A stretch of 64,000 nucleotides of DNA, from the NCBI GenBank assembly GCA_965178125.1, contig OZ237752.1:310001-374000 (forward strand), read 5' to 3'. Position numbers and translations under genes: made by a program. The notes under the pieces were generated by a model. It was given only the letters and a program-made list of their open reading frames with translations, was not told the origin of the DNA and searched no databases. The number at the start of each line of letters is the position of its first letter. The stretch's first letter is position 1. Below, piece after piece: positions 36,875 to 47,100 of this stretch. The stretch is from Bilabrum cf. latius. Its lineage: Eukaryota; Bigyra: Bicosoecida; Bigyra; Bicosoecida.

Positions 36875-39800
36875 ATGGCGGCAGATGAAGCATTAATCCT
36901 CGCCATCGACGTTGGATAGTCCATGCATGGCAGAAAATTACAGCAAGCTCTCGATGGTGCGTACTTGTTGATGCAGCAGAAGATAATAAACGCGTACACG
37001 CGAGATTCGGTCACCATAGTCCCTTTCGGAACGAATGGTGAGAGTGCCGTCGATCAACCTGCCTAGGTTCATTGAGTTTGTTATGATTTGCATTATTGCA
37101 TGCGCTGAGCACTCGAAGTCAGATTAATATTGCTATTTTTCAAATCGGACTCGCCTTGTATCGCAGAAACGCAAAACGCAGTTGCGGATGAATTTGCCGC
37201 ACAAGGCATAAACGATCAGTATCAGCACGTGACAGTACTGCAGCCAGCATAGCAGCAACCTGGGGTCCAGCACCTGCAATCCCTGGCTGCCCTCCGTGCT
37301 CGCTAGCAGCAGAACCAGCATGGTAATTTCCTAGACGCTCTCGTCGTATGTTATGGTATCGCCGGAGGGATCCGCCGGCCAGCTGGCAAGGCCAACAAAC
37401 GGCGTATCCGAATCATGATGATCACAGACGCAGTCGGCGAAACATTCGCGCCACCAGTGCCCGGGGCTGGAGGAGCAGCCGTGGGTGCAACAGGCCAGAC
37501 AGGAGGCAGCCAAGCCACGGGAGGCGCTTCAAGCCAGCAGATGGAGCCAGATAGCGACTCAGATAGTGACTCAGATGCTGGATCAGACGATGGAACCGAC
37601 GGGCACACTATTGTGATGGACGCTTTGGTTCGCAACATGACGACGAGCAATGTGGCACTCGACGTGATCGGAGTGGACTTTGGAGGTGCGGGCGCGGGTG
37701 CAAATGCAAGTGCTGCCAAGGATGGTGCGACCAGCAGCAGCAGCAGTGCTATCAGCTCCTCATCCTCCTCGTCATCGTCCTCTGCTGCAGCTGCCGAGCA
37801 CCCGCCGTCCATGCCGCTGGACCCCGCGATGCTCGACTCGAAGCGGCGCAACGAAGCGGCTATCGCAAAGCTCGCCAGGCTCGTGGGGGGCCAGGTGCTG
37901 CCTGCCAGCCGCGCCATCGAGGTGTTCTCCTAGGTTCAAGGCAAGACCAAGGAGGTCATGAGGACCTTTGCCGGCGACCTGGACATCGCTGGGGACATCA
38001 AGATCAAGGTGATGGCATTCGCTTTCACCAAGAGGCAGACCCGGCCCTCCGTGAAGCGTATCCTGCCTCGCGCTGGTGTCGACTGGGACGGGAACCCGAC
38101 AGCCGCCGATAAAGATGAAGATGGCATGAACCCTGATGCCATCGAGGGCGGGGACGAGGAGGGGGATGAGGACGATGATGGAACAGGGGGCGGGATGGAT
38201 GGCGCTGCAGCGGTGGATGTGGTGGAAGTCAGCCATGAGAGCAGGTACAAGACTGCGGACACCCACGAGCCAGTGGACTTTGAAGACTCGCAGCGAGCCT
38301 TCCAGTTCGGGACGGATGTGGTGCCGGTGCAGGAGTCCCAGCGGAATGACATGACGATCAAGGGCTTCAAGAGCCTCCGGGTCATCGCATTTGTTCCCCG
38401 AGCGAACGTTCCTCGGCACCACTTCATGGGCACAGTGGACGCCATCGTGCCTGACCCAGAGAGCAGTGCTTCCTGCAGAGCCCTCTCTTCTCTATCAAGG
38501 GCTCTGCACGAGCAGGACGCCGTGGCCCTCGTGCGCTTCATCAAGCGCAACCGGTCGGCGGGCGTGACTCCGGTGCTGGGCTGCCTGACCCCGCACCTGT
38601 GCCCCGCCTCCGCTGCCGCCTCGGCCGAATCCACGGGAAGGGCCGACACGCGGACGGCCTTCGCAGATGACCCGCCGTACGACTGCCTCTTCTTCAACCA
38701 GCTGCCCTGCGAGGAGGACTTCAGGGACTACAGGTTTCGCCCCTTTGACACGGAGGCCGACGCTGCCCCCACTGCTGAGCAGGAGGAGGCTGCGCTTGCG
38801 CTGGTGGACTCGATGGACCTGATGAACGTGCCCGTTGGGGAGGGGGAGCAGGAAGGAGAGAAAGGCGCGGCCAGTAGCGGAGCAGGCGCTGCCACTGAGG
38901 AAGCCCTGCGCCCCGAGATGCAGTTCAACCCTGTGCTGCACAGGGTTCACAGAAGCGTCCTGGATCGCCTCATGGATGCCAACGCGCCCCTCCCAAAGCT
39001 CCACGCGAGCATCCGGGAGCAGCTTGAGATGCCGAGGGCGATTGCGAGGCAACAGCAAGCGGCGCTGCAGCAGTTCGCCAGGGCACTCCCGCTAGAGAGG
39101 CGCGATGCAGGCACAGGGCTGGGCGCATCCAGGGCTGCCGCGGCTGCTGCCGCCAGCGCCGGTGCAGGCGGGGCCGCCGGTCTTCTCGGCAGGAAGAGGG
39201 GGGTGGAGATGGCAGGGCTGGCAGCCGCTGCCGGTGCCGATAGTGGCTCTGGTATGGGAACGGCCGGGGAGGCAGCGAGTGCCAGTGCTTAGAAGAGGGC
39301 TCGTGTGGACGCGGCCGGCGATGCTGTGTTCGAGCTGGTGGGCATTGGGGGCGCCGTGAGTGCGCAGCAGCAGGCCGTGCTGGCAGGCGCGGGGATCAAG
39401 GGGGGCAGCGGGAAGGGTGGCGGGGCTGGTGCCGGCGACCCACCGGTGGATCGGGTGGGGCCGGTTGATCCGATCGGAGACATGCGCAAGATGGTCGCAA
39501 GGAAGGACAAGGACCACCTCGGCGCCGCGCTGGGCGGCATGGTGGGCGTGGTGGCTCAGCTGGCCAGGGACCCGCCGCAGCATGCGAGGGCGGTCCAGTG
39601 CCTGCGGGCCATGCGAGAGGTCTGTCTGGCAGACGGGAGCGAGGAGGTGTTCAACGAGCTGCTGCGGAAGATCAGGGGCGTGGCTCAGGCCAAGGCGGAT
39701 GGAGTGCTGCCAGCGTGCCAGGTGCAGATCGGGCGGGTGGAGGGGGATGAGGCAAAGCAGCCGGTTGCGCTGCCGGCTGCCACGGCTGCGCAGAGGGAGG

Positions 39801-40030
39801 CTGAGGCTGGGCTGCATGACGCCTTGCGGCAGGCAAGGGTGACGCTGATCCGCGCGGAGGAGAGCAGGTTAGTGGCGATGACGAGTGTGACGAAGGCTCA
39901 GCAGCAGGAGTACTTGCAACCTGTGGTGCGCTCGGCGGGTGCTGCTTCGGGCGGTGCCAGCCTTGACACCGGGGCAGAAAAGGGCGAGTCGGAGGACGAG
40001 TTTGATGATGATGATGATGATATGGACTGA
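36875..40030 (+). CDS. XRCC5: Ku80 (XRCC5) DNA-end-binding subunit (two exons, five UAG sense codons)
   Basis: Model join(36875..37037, 37167..40030), 1,008 residues, TGA stop. With Ku70 it should form the ring that binds DNA ends in non-homologous end joining. N-terminal vWA-like region: LILAIDVG-UAG-SMHG, VTIVPFGTN, then QYQHVTVLQPA, NFLDALVVCYGI and RRIRIMMITDAVG. The beta-barrel core follows: FAGDLDIAGDIKIKVMAFAF, AFQFGTDVVPVQ, HHFMGTVDAI, EQDAVALVRFIKR, DCLFFNQLPCEEDFRDYRF. Next come ALALVDSMDLMNV and a C-terminal Ku-PK-binding-like domain from about residue 823 (DPIGDMRKMV...AVQCLRAMREVC). TAGs start at 36917, 37250, 37304, 37931 and 39290 (residues 15, 83, 101, 310, 763). It is longer than human Ku80 (732) through Ser-, Asp/Glu- and Ala/Gly-rich inserts. 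The C-terminal domain suggests retained DNA-PKcs-type contacts, but the partner is not in the window. Confidence 0.92.
37038..37166 (+). other. Predicted Ku80 intron (129 nt)
   Basis: Donor GTGAGAG follows FGTN; acceptor TATCGCAG precedes AAACGC. Phase 1 is restored as GAA, and Ku80 homology resumes immediately downstream. Confidence 0.85.
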
Positions 40031-40343
40031 TCTTGGCTGTTTCGCTCAGCCTCTTTGCTAGGACCGACTCTCGGTTGGGTGTTTACGTTGGTCGTGTTGG
40101 TCGCAAGCTGTGGTGGTTGGGTGCATCTTCGAATATACAAATCCGATATTGGATCGCCTTGTATTTACAACTTGCCTGATTCTACCAGGCACTGTTGGGT
40201 ATATCACGAGTAGTGCTGTGCAACAAATAGATACTACTGTGTCATATTCATCTACTGACTCCGTTTGAACGCCCTAGGATCGCTGCAAGTTTCAGCGGGC
40301 GTCAGTCGTTTGCGACGACCAGGCCGACCTTACTGCCGCAGAT
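40031..40343. other. Intergenic stretch, nothing recognised
   Basis: 313 bp between the Ku80 stop and the first kinase start. No RNA gene or repeat was seen. Confidence 0.5.
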
Positions 40344-41981
40344 ATGGCAGCAGCAGGACCGCCTGGTGGAGGTGCAGGAGGAGAAAAGCCACCTGGGGGA
40401 GGTCTCCCACCGAAGTGCCTCACCAGGCACAAAATTCCGCCGCTTGCAACTGCAAAGCTAGAAACAACGTACGCTGCGGACGGCTAGCCTCTGCAATATC
40501 TGACATGCAACGATGGTGTTACTTTCAGGATTATTAAAACTTTAGCTCCGGCACTTATGGGGAAAGTTAAGCTGTGCTGCCAGTGCTCACCGCAAGAAGA
40601 TGGCACCTTTACGGATACCGAGAACAGATTTGCGGTCAAGATGCTCCTCAAGCACTGCATATAGCGCGGAGTCACAACTGATGGGAGAAAAGTCCAAGAA
40701 GACCCAATGACGGAGGTGAAAGTGCAGGCTTACCTGCAGTCTTAGCGGTGAGTCCATTCGTGTTGCGATCGTGCTTACTTTGAGTCCGTTTTGGTACACC
40801 ATTGCATTCGTTTCATCGACAGGAACTTGAGATAAGGAAACAATTCGCGTCTCTTTCTCTCATGTTGCTTGCGGTTGCTGTTTGCACGCTTTGAACAACT
40901 TTGGTCAGCGGACGCACCGTTCCCAGAAAGCACGTCCGCCGCATCCAAGCCCCCGCACCTCGCACCGATCTTGTCACCGCGCAGAGGAGGGCACAAGAAC
41001 GTGCTTCGATTGCAGCGCGTGTGCGAGGACGAGCACATCATTTACATCATCCTGGAGCTGTGCCCTGGCGGCGACCTCTTCGACAGGGTGCAGCGGGAGC
41101 CCAGCGGCAGGCTCCCAGAGGCAAAGGCAAGGAACTACTTCATCCAGCTGCTTCAGGGCGTCTGCTTCATGCACGGAAGGGGCGTCATCCACAGGGATTT
41201 GTCTCTGGAGAACGCCATGGTGGACGGGAAGGACACGGTCAAGATAATCGATTTCGGGCTCTCTGTGGATAGGTGGTACCAGGCAGCCCCGCCACCGGAC
41301 AAGATGCCTCCAGGGGGCAAGGTAGGCAAGCCATCCTACATGGATCCCGTGATATACTAGAACGGTCCCTACCACCATCACGTCGATCTTTGGTGCATGG
41401 GGGTGATGCTGTTCACGATGCTGTATGGGGTGCCCCCGTACAGGCACCCCAACGCAAGGGCATGCGCATTGTTCAACGAGATATAGAACGGCAGGCTGGG
41501 CGGCCTGCTGACTCGGTGGGGCATGGCCGATTTTGCCTCTCCTGCGGCTCGGGAGCTGGTGATCTCGATGCTGAACCCCGACCCTGCCAAGCGCCCCACG
41601 CTCCCGGACATCCTCCGGAGCCCTTGGATCGCCGAGGATCCCGAGATCAAGAGGATTGGCGGCAGCGTTGTGGCCTCCACACAGGTGGAGCGGGTGCTGC
41701 GAGCTGGTGATGTGATGAATGCCAAGGTGTTTGCGTACAGGCACGGCAGACCCATGCCAGTGGTAGGCAGGCCAGGGCCGGGGGCAGGGGCCAAGGCCAG
41801 GGGCGGTGCGGGCGCTGGCGCTGGCGCGGGTGCGGGTGCGGGTGCGGCACCAATGGATGACGAGGATCCCCCAGGCGGAAGTGGAGGTCCTGCGAGCGGC
41901 GGGGCAGGTGGCGGAGCGGGCGGGGCAGGTGGCGGAGCGGGCGGGGCAGGTGCGGGTGGTTCAGCCGCCATGGAGACATGA
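40344..41981 (+). CDS. Ser/Thr protein kinase of the HRD-x-SLEN type, K1 (two exons, five UAG sense codons)
   Basis: Model join(40344..40747, 40985..41981), 466 residues, TGA stop. Start MAAAGPPGGG leads into YLTCNDGVTFRIIKTLAPAL and MGKVKLC, the kinase beta1-beta2 region. The Gly-rich loop is degenerate, with no GxGxxG before MGKV. Catalytic features: AVKM Lys99, HRDLSLEN with Asp206, IIDFG with Asp224, and DLWCMGVMLF. The usual APE is DPV (PSYMDPVIY). TAGs start at 40485, 40662, 40743, 41358 and 41484. Two fall in kinase motifs: PVIY-UAG-NGPY, and NEI-UAG-NGRL before the GRL helix. All ATP and catalytic residues other than the loop are present, so it may be active. The C-terminus is a Gly/Ala-rich tail. 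It lies tail-to-tail with K2, 229 bp apart. Confidence 0.88.
40748..40984 (+). other. Predicted K1 intron (237 nt)
   Basis: Donor GTGAGTCC directly follows TCT TAG CG; acceptor CGCGCAG precedes AGGAGGGC. The joined codon is CGA, giving QAYLQS-UAG-RGGHKNVLRL, the expected kinase beta3-alphaC to beta4 sequence. The exon therefore ends just after a sense TAG. Confidence 0.85.
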
Positions 41982-42210
41982 CAGTGGGGAAGTAGGTGGG
42001 GCGGTTGTGAGGCCGCGGGTAGATCTAGGTGCTGTGTCGACGATCCACGCGTTACACATTCATAATTATATCGTATTTATCACATCAACTAATTCCAAAT
42101 TTGCACTTTCGGGAACGAGCGTGTCTAAGCGCGCCCATCCCAGCCCCGTCCTCCTCGCCCACCATATATGGCCTACTATTTGCAGTTGCAGCTGCCACAG
42201 GCTGGCCGCA

Positions 42211-43836
42211 TCACGACTCATCCCGCATGACACCCTGTCCCTCGGCCGCCCCATTGCCTTCTGCCGCTGCTGCTCCCGAGCAACTGCTGCCGGACGCTGC
42301 CGACTCATCGCGCATGGGAACACAGCCCTAGTTCATGGGGGCTAGTGCTGGAGCTGGAGCTGGAGCTGGAGCTGGAGCTGGAGCTGGAGCTGGAGCTGGA
42401 GCTGGAGCTGACGCTGGCACTGGTGCTGGCGCTGGTACGCCTGATCCAGCCCCAGCCTTTGCCCCGCCTGTCGCTGCCCCACCAGCGGCAGCTCCTGCAG
42501 CCGTCAGCTCGCTGGCATCTGCACCTGCACCTGCACCTGCACCTGCACCTGCACCTGCACCTGCACCTGCATCTGCATCTGCATCTGCACCTGCACCTGC
42601 AGCTATCCGTGCTCGCAGCCCAGCCACGTGCCAGGCGTGCACCTTGATGTTCTTTGACCTCGCTGTTACCACCACCGACTCTATTGCATTACGAGCCCCT
42701 CTCACACCCATCACCTGCATGGCAGGCTCCCCCATCATAAAGGGGCGTGTCACCATCTCCGCAATGGACGGGCGGTCCTCTGGCCGGGCCCTCGCCACGA
42801 AAAGGCAAAAGTCCTTCGCAGCGTCAGAAAGACCGCTGAATCTCGGCAGCGTCTTGATTGCATCATGCAGCGCAGTCTCACTCAGACTGTACCCATTTTT
42901 GAGCACCCCACCGCACAGGAGACGTACCGCGCACATGCCCAGCGAGTACAGGTCCGCTCGCTCGTCGTACACCTCCCCCCTCGCGACCTCGGGGGCGATG
43001 TAGTTGCCCTTCCCCGCCCAGCCCCGGATGCCATCCGCACCCTTCGGCAACGGACCACCATCGGGCGCCCTCGTCACACCCCTGGGAGGCTGCAACCACC
43101 TGTCCACGGCCTGCCCCGGGTCGATGATGACCCCCTCGCCGTCGTCTGCCAGCACCGAGTTCTCGAGAGACACGTCACGGTGCAGCACTCCCACACAATG
43201 CATGTGGTGCAGCCCCTTCGCCAGGCCATAGAAAGCCTTGCGAGCGGCTGTCTCGGACATGCCATCAAGGGCCAGTGCGACGACATCGGAAGCGGCGTAG
43301 AATGGCATCATGATATAATGGTACTCGTCGTCCTGCCCACTCTCCAGAACGGAGCAAATATTCGGATGCTACCTGTACTCGTGAAATGAAGGCATAAGAG
43401 CTAATAGTTAGGATGTGTGCTACCTGCGCTTGGCTGCTGCACATACCTACGCCATCCACGTCGCTGTTGCTTCGTCTCACCCAGTTTGCCAGCCTGTATG
43501 CACATAATCCAGAATTCGGACCTCATTAATCGGATCCTCCTTCGTAGGCATGCCCTTAGTCGTCCTCTTGGAAGCAATCAGCGAAAGCTTTGAACGCTTG
43601 ACAACGTAGCCTGAGGAATTGCCACCTGCGGCTTGTGGGCAAACCTCGTACACACCGGGCACGTCAGGCTTCTCGAAGCACTCAGCACAATACCATATGT
43701 CACCCATCATCGTCTTGAACAGTCTCTTGACGCGCTGGACTACCTTTTGCCCGTTCACGCACAGTAGCTTGCCCCTTGCAACAAATCTACTGTCACGCCG
43801 TGTACTCTAGAATGCCGTCAGGCAATTTACAACCAT
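42211..43836 (-). CDS. Ser/Thr protein kinase of the HRD-x-SLEN type, K2 (two exons, three UAG sense codons)
   Basis: Model complement(join(42211..43372, 43481..43836)), 505 residues, TGA stop. Visible in order: MVVNCLTAF-UAG-STRR, GYVVKRSKL (putative ATP Lys80), EDPINEVRILDYV, UAG-HPNICSVLESG, YHYIMMPF, HRDVSLEN (Asp185), IIDPGQAVDRW (Asp203), GNYIAPEV, DERADLYSLGM and RPSIAEMVTRPFM. The metal-binding triad is DPG rather than DFG, so catalysis may be altered. TAGs start (in gene sense) at 43809, 43371 and 42330. The one before HPNI lies two codons after the splice junction and occupies a column that is usually polar (LxHPNI). After the kinase domain come Ala-Gly and Ala-Pro dipeptide runs, then a tail ending MRDES. 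It is closely related to the split kinase K3. Confidence 0.88.
42348..42601. repeat. Hexanucleotide microsatellites encoding Ala-Pro and Ala-Gly runs in K2
   Basis: Two coding microsatellites: a CTGGAG-type run at about 42348-42410 (Ala-Pro on the minus strand) and a CACCTG/CATCTG-type run at about 42517-42601 (Ala-Gly, Ala-Asp). Both lie in the K2 C-terminal linker and keep its frame. Confidence 0.85.
43373..43480 (-). other. Predicted K2 intron (108 nt)
   Basis: On the minus strand the donor GTGAGACG follows TGGCAAACTGG. A CTAAC branch-like site is present and the acceptor is GTACAG. The GG|G codon is restored and is followed by TAG CAT CCG. Using the next AG (GTAG) as acceptor would break the HPNI frame, so the sense TAG is required. 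Confidence 0.85.
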
Positions 43837-44181
43837 TGGTTGCTTTGACATGACTATATACGATCTCTTTTGCTTGAATGTTTAGGTACTCCTTCGACTT
43901 TTACGTTGAAAGGAGTGCCGAGAACCGCGTTTCCTCGAATCCGTCAGATGCCTCATGGCCGGACTCGACCGGAGCAAATTCGCCGCCTGAGACGGTGGCT
44001 AGTTTGGCGTAACAATTCCTTGATTTATGATTCTCAAAGTCAACCCGAGCCGGAGATAAAGGGGATTAAAGGCAGCTGCAAGTGTCGATTGTACACGCAC
44101 TTCACCACCCGCTGATCACTCCACCGAAAGTCAGACTCAGCTGCGGCTCTCCACGACACCCCCCCTGCACTCGCCGCACGA
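43837..44181. other. Intergenic stretch upstream of K2 and downstream of the ankyrin gene
   Basis: 345 bp. On the minus strand a TATATA-like sequence (43855-43860) lies about 20 nt before the K2 start. No other feature was recognised. Confidence 0.4.
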
Positions 44182-47100
44182 TTAAAAATGTAAAGCGCTC
44201 TCCAGCAGTGCCTCCAACTGCGAGCACGGCCGCCCAGCGGATCGCAGCTGGGACAGCAGATCGGTCCCGGGTACTGCAGTACCCACCGCGCCCTCGGGGG
44301 GATGCATGGCCAGCGAGGCAACCAGGGAGACAGCAGCACAGGCAGCGCCATGCCCTGCAGATCCCATGCGCACCTCCCACGCCTCCACCAGCACCCTCAC
44401 GCACTCATCATGGCCCCCGAGCACGGCCGCCATCAGCGGACCGCTCAACCAGCCCGAGTGACCAGGCCCCGGGACATCCAACACTGCCGCTGCCACTGCC
44501 ACCGGGCCACGAACCTCCATCCCACCCGCCAGCTTGCCCAGCCTCAGCCGCTTGGCCAGCTCCAGCGGCCTGCCCTCCTTGGCAGCTCGGTGCACCATGG
44601 CAGCATCTCGTTTGGCCTCCACGGCCCTCCTCCACCGGGCCAAAGGCAGGATCCTCGGGTCAATAAACTCCCGGATGAGCTTGGCCGTGGCTGTCTTGCC
44701 CCTGCAGTCTGCTTCCTCTGCTGGGGTGCGTCCGTCCTGCGGCAGTAAGTGACAGCACATAATACGTTCAGAGGTATGTCAGCAAGCTGATCTGTCGAAT
44801 CAATCCCAAAACAACCCATCTCACCTTGTTCTTGACCGTCCTGCTGGCTCCGGCCCGCAGCAGAGCGAGAGCCGCGGCATCCCTGCCACTGAAGGCGGCT
44901 TGATGGAGAGGGGTGCCCCTGTACTGCGGAATCAAGTAGCCAAAGATATCCATTATCATCTCAGGGCGAATGCCAACCCACAATCATGTTCAAGGTCCGC
45001 AGGAGAGGCGGCGAGGAGCAGCTAGATTGACGTGGATCTATCGATTTCCCGGTTCCTAGAAAAGCGTGGCGTGCTCCGACCTGATCGCGAGCGCAGCCAC
45101 CCAATAGCATGATGGGCCTGGGCGACGAGCACAATACTTGGAGCAAGAAACTGCTTCGGCTATGGACTCAGTTGATTCACTATCTCGATTTTGCACACAG
45201 GCCCGCTGATTCCGATGGCATAAATCTCATCGTTTAGCTCCTCCTACATCATGAACTGCCTCAGCTCCCAAGACACAAGCGCTCATCGACCCCCGCACGA
45301 CCAGGCCGCACCCTTCCCATGCGAAGTCACAGAAGGAACACCGACTCCCATGCATCCAATCATCCCATCTATTTCATACATCACATCAACTCACCTAGCC
45401 GTCAGCGTTCACATTGGCCCCCGCTGCAACCAGCACACCCACCAAGTCGGCGTAGCCCTCTCTGGCTGCCCAGCCCAGGGGGGTGTACTGGCCCTGTGAG
45501 GAAGGAAAGTGAGGGACGTTACGGGATGTGATGGGATGCCAATGGAAGGCAACAAGGGAAAACAGCGAATCGAAGTCAGAAACAGAGCATCGACGCCACG
45601 CAATCCACCCATGGACGGGCCTCGGGCCCCCACAGAATCCGCTGCACCCGCTCGCCCCAGCACCAAGCCGGCACTGGCACCATTCCAGCATATCCACCCC
45701 AAGTCACAAATACAACCGCACAAACAGAACACTAGACTATCCACCCATCTATCCAGGACTGCGGCAAGGCCGCCCGGCGGTCATGGTCGCAAGTTAGGCG
45801 AAGCGCAGTCGGCTGAAGGCGGTAGATCGCGACTGTGAGATTGTGTGCAACTTGCACCCGTAAGACGCAGCTCCATAAGATGACTCAACATCTGGTTGGA
45901 TCGCCTTCTTCTTCGCCCTGCATCCCGAGCTATCCCGGGCTCCAAGTCACAAGCGCTTCTCACGACCACCTCACGACCAGGCCGCACCCTTCCCATGCGA
46001 AGTCACAGGGAACACCAACTCCCATGAATCCAATCATCCCAGCCATACATACATCGCAACAACTCACTTTGCCTTCAGCGTTCACATTGGCCCCCGCTGC
46101 CACAAGCGCACGCACCACGTCGGCATGGCCCTCACTGGCTGCCCAGCCCAGGGGGGTGTCCTTGCGCTGTGAGGAAGGAAAGCGAGGGGCGGCCAAAACA
46201 GGTGAATGGGAAGAGATGGCAATAGGAAGCAACACGGGAAAACAGCGAACTGAAGTCAGAAACAGAGCCTCGACGCCGCGCAACCCAACCACGGACTGGC
46301 CTTTGGCCCCCGCACGTTCCGCTGTTCTCACTCGCCCCAGCACCAAGCCGACACTGGCACCATTCCAGCATATCCACCCCAAGTCACAAATACAACCGCA
46401 CAAACAAAACACCAGACTATCCACCCATCCATCCAAGACTGCGGCAAGGCCGCCCGGCGGGCATGGTCGCAAGTTAGGCGAAGCGCAGTCGGCTGAAGGC
46501 GGTAGATCGCGACTGTTGGATTGTGTGCAACTTGCACCCGTAAGACGCAGCTCCATAAGATGACTCAACATCTGCTTGAATTGCCTTCCTGTTCCGCTTG
46601 CATCCCGAGCTATCCCGGCTCCAAGGCACAAGCGCTCCTCGGCCACCTCACAAACACTCACATAGCCCTCAGCATCAACATTGGCCCCCGCTGCCACAAG
46701 CGCAGCCACCACGTCGGCATTGGCTGCCCTGTGCAGCGGGGTGTCCTTGCTCTGCGAGGAAGGAAAGCGAGGGACGGCCAAGGGGGGTATGAAGGGATGG
46801 CAATGAAAGGCCAACAAGGGAAAGCCGCGAACTGAAGTTAGAAACAGAGCATCGGCGCCGCGCAATCCACCCATGGACGGGCCTCTGGCCCCCACAGGTT
46901 CCGCTTCTCCCACACGACACAGCATCAAGCCAGCACTGGCACCATTCCAGCATATCCATCCCAAGTCCCAAGTACGATCGCCCAACCAAATCACAAGACA
47001 CCCCATGCAGCCATCCAGGACTGCGGCGAGGCCGCCAAGCGGTCATGGTCGCAAACAAGGCGTTACGCAGTCGGCTGATGGCAATCGACCGAGACTGTTG

